Below are positions 58,311-64,000 of a DNA stretch of 64,000 nt, piece by piece. This stretch comes from Carposina sasakii. Taxonomy: Eukaryota; Arthropoda; Insecta; Lepidoptera; Carposinidae. The translations under genes were made by a program, and so were the position numbers. The notes below the pieces were generated by a model, which was not told the origin of the DNA, did no database searches, and worked only from the letters and a program-made list of their open reading frames with translations. Each line of letters opens with the position of its first letter. Within the stretch, counting starts at the first letter, position 1. Location of the stretch: assembly GCA_014607495.2 (NCBI GenBank), contig CP053167.1, positions 7,440,001 to 7,504,000 on the forward strand, written 5' to 3'.

Positions 58311-58484
58311 AAAAATTATTAATAAAGAAATGAAAAAATTTTTCACCCGAGTGAGATTTGAACTCACAACCTCTCACAAACCGTGCTTTCGCTCTAACCA
58401 ACTGAGTTATCGGGTCAATTACCTCGGATGACGAATTTTACCATCTTTTTTACATTACGTTTTTGGCAACATTATTTTTTCATC
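58311..58484 (-). mobile_element. tRNA-like SINE family H, copy 4
   Basis: Reverse copy: 'cacccgagtgagatttgaac', 'ccaactgagttatcgggtca', then 'ggatgacgaattttaccatc' and 'ggcaacattattttttcat'. Pairs in inverse orientation with copy 5, 440 bp downstream. Confidence 0.8.
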
Positions 58485-58917
58485 CCGATAGCTATACACT
58501 ATTTGTCGTGCCATATATTGAGTGCTAACACTAAATCTAGTAATATTTAATTTCATTTAAGCACTCGTCAATATTTTTGTTAAGGATGTTGGTGTGCTTG
58601 ATCATTTATGTAGTGGGTTGTAGAGCTCTAGTCAAAGATATGCGGCCAATTAGCAATATACATGCTATGCCATGCAGACAATATGTTGTCGACGGTAAAA
58701 GACTAACTAGGTAATTTTCGTGGTCGTCGTTAGTCGTATTTACAGATAAAAAAATTACCCCATCTGAACACTGGGGTGCAGTGAAACCTTCGATGGTGGA
58801 CCCATAACCTATTGGGAATTGCACAAAATAGGAGAAGATGGCCAATGATGTTTGCAAGGTCAAGAACCTAGAACCCTAGGTCAGGGTTAAAGAAAGAGTC
58901 AAGATGGAAAAGTAGAC
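58485..58917. other. Spacer between inverted SINE H copies
   Basis: No gene; an 85-codon minus-strand chance ORF (58606-58863). Confidence 0.4.
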
Positions 58918-58926
58918 AATACGTTT

Positions 58927-59102
58927 TTTATGAAATAACGTTGCCAAAAATGTAATTTAAAAAGAGATGGTAAAATTCGTCATCCGAGTAAATTGACCCG
59001 ATAGCTCAGTTCGTTAGAGCGAAAGCACGGTTCGCGAGAGGTCGTGGGTTCGAGTCCCACTCGGGTGAATTTTTTTTTCATTTCTTTATTAATAATTTTT
59101 AT
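58927..59102 (+). mobile_element. tRNA-like SINE family H, copy 5
   Basis: Direct repeats AATACGTTT at 58918-58926 and 59103-59111. The tRNA-like part (58995-59068) has acceptor ends GACCCGA/TCGGGTG, D-arm GCTC/GAGC and T-arm GTGGG-TTCGAGT-CCCAC; the anticodon stem fails, so it is not a normal tRNA gene. Confidence 0.85.
59002..59057 (+). promoter_or_regulatory. Internal Pol III boxes of SINE H
   Basis: A-box-like TAGCTCAGTTCG and a perfect B box GGTTCGAGTCC (59047-59057), with a run of nine T at 59070 that would act as a Pol III stop. Confidence 0.65.
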
Positions 59103-59111
59103 AATACGTTT

Positions 59112-59504
59112 CTGCTGTTATGTTTGATCTAGTTTCAATATGCACATCTGCCCATTGGTTTAGTACATATAGATCCCATGTATAGAGATATAAAACCGAG
59201 CGCATGCCCGCTATGACCATAGTTTTGTGAAAATAGAATTACTTATTAAAAACCAAAGAGCTTGCAACACGGAAGAACAAGTAAGGAACAGTCACGACTC
59301 TGTCGGATAGTCACGATGTCGCTGTTTACCGATCTCTGTAGTATAATATTAGATAATAAAATTATATTAGGAAACCATTATACGTTCATGTAGGAAACTA
59401 AATACTCTTGCGACTCAAAGACAGAGCTTAGACACACTTTAGCACGAAAACAAAGTCACTAGAAGGCTTCTTATTGGCTTCTTCAAAGATACATATTCAC
59501 ATTC
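59112..59504. other. No gene recognised
   Basis: Nothing identified. Confidence 0.4.
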
Positions 59505-59695
59505 ACACGGCTATGTTTCCAAAAAAAGCGTAGGCAGAGCTACAAGATCACGAAGAAAATCATGACAGACACGTTTGTTGACAAGTTGCTGGCTTATCGC
59601 CTGAGATAACGCCCGAGTTCCTTAGTCGGCACTTACGATATACACGGAAGGCGATACAGCATATATTCTAGTGAAGCCTCGCATACGCACAGGTA
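59505..59695 (-). mobile_element. Family A repeat
   Basis: 'cacacggctatgtttcc' to 'agtgaagcctcgcatacgca'. Confidence 0.8.
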
Positions 59696-59762
59696 TCGTT
59701 AAAGGTAGACGTCAAAATTTGCGACTGCTTATAAAGCACGTCTGCTATAGATTAGTGGTATA

Positions 59763-59929
59763 AGGTGACGACCACACATAACAGACGTAAGGCACGGACC
59801 CGTCGCAGTCACGTTAATCCCGGGCCCGGGTGTCCCGTCTTTTCTGTATGTTTTACGTCGCGACGGCTGTATACATTTTGCGACTGCGACGGGTCTGTGT
59901 CTTACGTCTGTTCTGTGTGGCCGTCCCCT
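59763..59929. mobile_element. TIR element, 167 bp, TA-flanked
   Basis: Inverted ends AGGTGACGACCACACATAAC and mirror AGGGGACGGCCACACAGAAC, extending about 45 bp to CCGTCGCAGTC. TA on each side. The centre is GC-rich (CCCGGGCCCGGG). Superfamily uncertain. Confidence 0.85.
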
Positions 59930-60244
59930 TAAGTTGTATTAAAACATCAACAAAATTCTAACTTCCTCGGTATATTAATCTATTTATATCTTGTTATTGT
60001 CTTACGTAAACAGTAGTTAGTGTATGTTTACATATCGTTAGCTATAAGCAGTCTTTGTCTCTGCATCTACTGCAGCTCTTTGTGTTTCTATAATTACAGG
60101 CTCATTGTCTGCTGTTGCGCTATCTTTGAGAAAAAGTTGTATAAAAATATGGTGTTTATATCCAATCAGTATGTACCATTAAATATCCGGATTTTGTGTA
60201 AGCAATTAACGCATATATAGTGTGTCCTAGGGGTCTGTTCGTCT
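59930..60244. other. No gene recognised
   Basis: AT-rich spacer. Confidence 0.4.
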
Positions 60245-60440
60245 ATCTGGCTGACATAGGTTGTATTTCATTAACCGTGACAGCTAGACGGTGTGAGGAA
60301 TATATTTGCTTTTTTCCGAGTTATGGATGTTTCTTTAATTATCCTTATATTTATATACCGCTTATTAGACCCACGACACAATACCTTAGAGTGGGTCTAT
60401 GTAAATGTAAAAATGTGTTAATATTTATTACTTAGTGAAA
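60245..60440 (+). mobile_element. Family E SINE-like element, copy 3
   Basis: 'ccgagttatggatgtttctt' and 'tatataccgcttattagacc' follow the family order. Confidence 0.55.
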
Positions 60441-60776
60441 ATAACTGTAAGTTTCATTATAAATATTACTTTAAGTTTTCATATAAATATTATACATCGT
60501 TCTTTCGTCCATTAATTCAAAGGAAATTTCGATAAAAGGTGTACCTACATTTTCAAGTTTTCTATACAAATCTTCAGTAACATTATATTGGGCGGAAAGT
60601 TTTCCGAGTTTTCAGATTAATTTGTTAGACATTTTGAAGGATTTTGTAAGGAGCCTTTCATGTTGTAAATATTGAAATAAGTTGTAAAGTAAGCTTAGTG
60701 TTAAGAAAAGCTATTATCTGATATTTCCGGCAAATGAGAAAGATCGGCTAATACTGAGGTAAATGTTAAATACTTA
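60441..60776. other. No gene recognised
   Basis: Nothing identified. Confidence 0.4.
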
Positions 60777-60812
60777 TACAGGGTGTGACAAAAGGAGTTG
60801 GGCACATACACA

Positions 60813-60900
60813 TCAGCCTATTGCAGTCCACTGCTGGACTGCAATACCACCCACTGGTCCACTGTAGGCCTCCTCCAGGGCACGCCCTAAGGCTACTGGG
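60813..60900 (-). mobile_element. SINE family C, 3' end only, inside TIR-7
   Basis: 'catcagcctattgcagtcca' with a small internal duplication ('ctgctggactgcaatacc'), to 'gggcacgccctaaggc'. Flanking duplication not resolved. Confidence 0.75.
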
Positions 60901-61044
60901 GGTTTGTGGACACAACAAATGGAGTATTTATGTTAATAATAACTATAGAAAATCTGTCCACAATATTTGAGAGTGAAATCACATGTTAATACGTTAATTT
61001 TCCAAATATTTATACTATTTAGAAAAATAAATATGTGATCTTAT

Positions 61045-61306
61045 CCCAGCTGCTCTGGGAGTGAAAAAAAACGTATAATACTACAGCTGCTTCTCTTCCC
61101 GGGCACACTGTACAAGTCAGTAGAGGGACAAGAGGGTTTTGGTGTTTTGTAGGCTGATGGGCTGACCACCTGTCACTACTAACCGAACTTGTACATCTCA
61201 ACTATACCCTCAAAATTGGTCAGAAGTGGCACCATGTGGTTCTATCGGCCTTTGGTGCTCTGCCTACCCCGTAAGGGATAAAGGCATGATTATATGTATG
61301 TATGTA
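61045..61306 (+). mobile_element. SINE family B, full length, inside TIR-7
   Basis: 262 bp with the 9-bp duplication TGATCTTAT (61036-61044, 61307-61315). The best-bounded B copy. Confidence 0.93.
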
Positions 61307-61433
61307 TGATCTTATAGGTATGCTGGTGGTGGCACTACAGTGGTGCTACTATCTACATTATAACTATAGGTATAGGTAGTAGTGCACTATTTTAAGAGCA
61401 TTTCGCTCAGCATACCTCTTCTCTTGTACCCTG

Positions 61434-61796
61434 CATCACCTTAATATAAGAGGAAAAAAGCTACAAACATAATATTCCGAACTAGGTCGCCATATTACCA
61501 GAATAGGGCTACAGCCTATTAGTAACAGAGCCCTAAAGGCGCTTCTGCCTTGACTATAATGAGCTAGCGTACCGGTGGTCAAATGGACCTTAAGGCATTG
61601 GGCATATGATATAAAATCGAATAAGTTGATGCAGTGTCCATGTATCAAAAGAAATATATTTTATTCTGTTTGCATTATTGTTGTGTGAAGGGCAATCAGG
61701 TCTAGTTACATAGAATAGAATAGAATAGAATACGTTTTTCATACATATCATTCATACGTTGTACATACATACATACATACGTATCATAGTGATGTC
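61434..61796. other. No gene; short tandem repeats
   Basis: Four AATAG units near 61710-61730 and a (CATA)n run at 61765-61783. Confidence 0.5.
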
Positions 61797-61894
61797 TGTT
61801 CCAGCTATGCTAACTGGTGACTGTGGGATCTCTTTTATGATCCTGCAGTTTTGGGTACCCCAGGTAGTGTCAGGAACACAGGCCGTGTGTGTAT
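61797..61894 (+). mobile_element. Family A fragment (right end)
   Basis: 'gctatgctaactggtgactg' to 'ggaacacaggccgtgtgtgt'; disrupted at its right end by SINE D. Confidence 0.75.
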
Positions 61895-62254
61895 GTGATG
61901 ATCTGATGATGATGATGATCTCCGACCGTATTTCGGTCAACGCGACCAATCTCTACGGAGATTGGCCAGGTACGCAGGAGATATTATAGTGCACAGGTGT
62001 GTGTGCAAACACAGATGCACTCTCTATTCCGTTACTCTCATAGTCCGATGGGACGGAAAGCCGACACGACCGGAGCGAGATTAGGCGCAGGACCAACGGT
62101 TTTACGTGCTTTCCGAGGCACGAGCTAAATGACAATTTGGCAACATTAAAATCTGTACATGAAATAAATTCATAGGTACAGGCCCGTGACTGGGATCGAA
62201 CTTACGCTTCCCGCTTGGAAGGTGCACGTCATAACCACTGGGCTATCACCGCTT
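61895..62254 (-). mobile_element. tRNA-headed SINE family D, copy 3
   Basis: (GAT)n tail first on the plus strand, then 'ctccgaccgtatttcggtca', ending with the tRNA-like head 'ccactgggctatcaccgc'. GTGTGTGTAT flanks both sides (61885-61894, 62255-62264); it is low complexity but matches the host family A end. Confidence 0.88.
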
Positions 62255-62296
62255 GTGTGTGTATATACTTATATGGTATAGTTATCTTTATTCCAC

Positions 62297-62400
62297 AAGG
62301 AGATGGACAGAGGTGTGAAAATTACACACCTACTTCTTACCAGTAAGCCTATTAGGTGGTAATAGGTGAGCCTATCGCCGCTTTATGGGTACAAACAATT
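62297..62400 (-). repeat. Family M dispersed repeat, copy 2
   Basis: Reverse match to 41985-42060 ('gtgaaaattacacacctact', 'ccagtaagcctatt'). Confidence 0.55.
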
Positions 62401-62461
62401 ACATAATCTTGAGACTGGTAAAGAATCTAATGGGACATTTTTAAGTTAATATTTCATTAGT

Positions 62462-62713
62462 GCGTGGTGCCGGAAGAGTAGAATTCGTACCACCCCATTT
62501 CTGCCCGTGGGTATCGTACGAGGCGATTAAGGGTTTCCGGGAGGTGGGCAGCAGCGCCTCCCGTGTTGACAACATAGTCCAAATACAAATGCGGTCACCA
62601 ACCAGCCTGCCCATCGCGGTGACTATGGGCAAATACCCCCCATGACAGTCTTGGTGGCGTGCCCCGGGGGAGGCCTACGTCCAGCAGTGGACTGCAATAA
62701 GCTGATGATGATG
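62462..62713 (+). mobile_element. SINE family C, full length
   Basis: 252 bp with the perfect 11-bp duplication ATTTCATTAGT (62451-62461, 62714-62724). Confidence 0.95.
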
Positions 62714-62856
62714 ATTTCATTAGTATGAAGATAATAAAGCCAGCTCCGGCTATACTACTTTGTTTAAAAATTTCTTTATCTGGTACCTCTATTGTTGATT
62801 TAGGTACCAAATAAAATAAAGGAGCATCGAAAAGAAATACACGCAAGATAAATATC

Positions 62857-63051
62857 ACTAGAATACACCAGCTGCATTTCCTTCCGAGCATGTTGTAAGA
62901 AGAGACTAAGGAACTCGGGCGGCAATCTCTCAGGCGATAAGCTAGCAACTTGTCACTGATCATCACATATGTTCCCGCTATGCTAAACGTGGATGTGTGA
63001 TCTCTTTTATGACTTCCTGCAGTTGGCTACCTTATTTTGAGCAAAGAGCCG

Positions 63052-63056
<5 letters not shown>
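62857..63056 (+). mobile_element. Family A repeat, near full length
   Basis: 'atcactagaatacaccagct' to 'gagcaaagagccgtatat'. Its right end grades straight into the GT microsatellite. Confidence 0.85.
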
Positions 63057-63060
<4 letters not shown>

Positions 63061-63107
<47 letters not shown>

Positions 63108-63187
63108 GGGGGGGTGGGTGTGTGTGTGTGTGTGTGTGGGGGGGGGTGGGTGTGTGTGGGTGTGTGTGTGTGGGTGTGTGTGTGTGT
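63061..63187. repeat. (GT)n microsatellite with G-runs
   Basis: About 125 bp of GT with two interruptions of 8-10 G. Apparent cysteine/valine- or histidine/threonine-rich ORFs across it are artefacts. Alternating purine-pyrimidine sequence of this length can adopt Z-DNA; the G-runs could matter for quadruplexes. Confidence 0.97.
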
Positions 63188-63188
63188 A

Positions 63189-63587
63189 TATATGTTTTTA
63201 TAAAATGTATATGTTCATACGAAAACTTCCTCAAAATCGGAAAAACATAATGGTCTTACAATACAATACAATACAAAATTATCTTAGAACTTGTTCCTTG
63301 AAGATATTGTGGCGTAAGTCCTTCCATGTCACATTATGTAATGTACAAAAACAATTCCCTAATCTAATCTAAAAAGTCCATTCCGGGATGCGAACCCAGC
63401 ACAGTAGTTTAAACACTTCGCCCAATCATCACAGCGCGATAACAATTTACGTTACCACTTATTTTAATGAACATTTTAAACTGTCACTTATTCCACTGTA
63501 AAGGTACTGATACATTCGACCGTTTACAATATAATTTTTATTAATGTTAAATTGGAGAAAAATAAGCGAACGCGTCTTAGGCTAAGG
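63189..63587. other. No gene recognised
   Basis: Four AATAC units at 63258-63277. 'gggatgcgaacccagcac' near 63385 is a possible remnant of a tRNA-like T-arm in reverse. Confidence 0.35.
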
Positions 63588-63845
63588 CCGCACTACGGTT
63601 TTTTCCGGCAAGCAGTTAACCGCTAAGCCGCTTGACACGCATATACGGTTAAAAACCGCGAATATAAGTTCTATGGACCTAAAATTTTTGCGCGGTTTTT
63701 ATCCGTTAACCATGTAACAAAACGCGGTATTAAAATCGGTCAGGGGAAAAAACCCTCAGTGCGGCCGCTTCCATTAGTTTTCTTTACTCACAAAGTTAGG
63801 CGATTAAAAACCGCGGCGGTTTAGCCGCAGCGCAGCCTAAGCCTA
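63588..63845. mobile_element. TIR element, 258 bp
   Basis: Ends TAGGCTAAGGCCGCACTACG and, in mirror, TAGGCTTAGGCTGCGCTGCG. The inside repeats AACCGC/GCGGTT many times ('gttaaaaaccgcgaata', 'ttaaaaaccgcggcgg'). Duplication unresolved; superfamily unknown. Confidence 0.75.
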
Positions 63846-63909
63846 GTGAGTATTGTAGCGATCAGACAGTAAGACTGGTTTTAAAAGATATGTGCTAAAT
63901 TATACTACG

Positions 63910-64000
63910 TTGCTATTTTATTTATTTTATTTTTATTTATTTTATTTTACAATTTTCGGAAGACCAACAGCGATACAAAAAGAGTAAAGTAGAAGAACTA
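63910..64000 (-). mobile_element. LINE-like 3' tail at the window edge
   Basis: A TTTATTTTATTT tract followed by 'ggaagaccaacagcgataca', similar in layout to 31545-31720. Runs off the window. Confidence 0.4.

Larger units (their letters stand above)
60779..61433. mobile_element. TIR-7 fold-back MITE, copy f, carrying two SINEs
   Basis: Left end CAGGGTGTGACAAAAGG after TA; right end 'catttcgctcagcatacctc' to GTACCCTG. The expected central motif 'gagagtgaaatcacatgt' is at 60969-60987. The roughly 400 bp of extra length is mainly a SINE C piece and a complete SINE B. Confidence 0.8.

Noticed and set aside
58995..59068. tRNA gene
   Set aside because: Acceptor, D and T arms form but the anticodon stem does not, and the sequence is part of a repeated SINE unit.
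63007..63372. Overlapping ORFs of 63-111 codons across the GT tract
   Set aside because: Pure translation of a dinucleotide repeat (Cys-Val or His-Thr runs).
1..64000. Host protein-coding gene or multi-gene system (defence, biosynthesis, secretion)
   Set aside because: No frame outside the LINE carries a recognisable domain; small exons of a host gene cannot be excluded without transcripts.
1..64000. LTR retrotransposon or endogenous viral sequence
   Set aside because: I saw no paired long terminal repeats, primer-binding site, gag/protease or envelope motifs.

Overview
The window looks like intergenic or intronic DNA from an insect nuclear genome, most probably a moth or butterfly (Lepidoptera). 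This is inferred from the strong AT richness, the absence of any long host ORF, and many short repeats whose ends resemble common lepidopteran ones (a 3' end with 'ttataatattagtagg', 'cgcgactccgtccgcg' blocks, tRNA-headed SINEs). I see no host protein-coding gene, no convincing functional tRNA or rRNA gene, and nothing prokaryotic. The only long ORF is the reverse transcriptase of a non-LTR retrotransposon at 28743-30875 (minus).

What fills the window is a dense, nested mosaic of mobile elements. Family letters used here are local labels, not database names. Family A: an unclassified short repeat with at least 23 copies spread over the whole window on both strands. Families B and C: SINE-like elements of about 250-260 bp, ending in (TATG)n and (GAT)n or (GAA)n; each shares its 3' end with a LINE fragment in the same window (1368-1508 for B, 8244-8396 for C). 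Families D and H: SINEs with tRNA-like heads, carrying A-box-like and B-box-like motifs. E, J, K, L and M: other retroelement-like tails and repeats. TIR-6 and TIR-7: terminal-inverted-repeat families whose ends begin CAGGGTG next to TA. Single elements include a 699-bp P-element-like relic with a broken THAP-like start, two hAT-like MITEs with perfect 8-bp target-site duplications (TSDs), one Harbinger-like MITE with a TTA duplication, and several fold-back elements.

Region by region: 1-7.5 kb holds two tail-to-tail B-type insertions, the P-like relic and long plain AT-rich DNA. 7.5-16 kb is repeat-dense, with a 10 x 31 bp minisatellite that grew inside a family A copy and a hAT MITE nested in another. 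16-24.7 kb has SINEs of families B, C, D and H and a 290-bp near-perfect hairpin. 24.7-32 kb contains the RTE-type LINE and a Harbinger-like MITE nested in TIR-6. 32-53 kb is sparser, with one stretch of about 2.8 kb (35.0-37.8 kb) where I recognise no repeat. 53-64 kb is dense again, with triple nesting at 60.8-61.4 kb, an inverted pair of family H SINEs, a compact 25-bp-stem hairpin at 57.6 kb, and a GT microsatellite starting at the end of a family A copy.

The elements do not form a pathway. They are related as parasites: an RTE-type LINE supplies reverse transcriptase in cis, families B and C carry LINE-like tails that such enzymes may recognise, and the DNA elements present here are non-autonomous. 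Target-site duplications read from the sequence give the relative order of several insertions. I did not find a new gene system; the strongest leads are the two SINE/LINE partnerships, the dated P-like insertion with its empty-site counterpart, family A and its minisatellite, and the hairpins that might make small RNAs.
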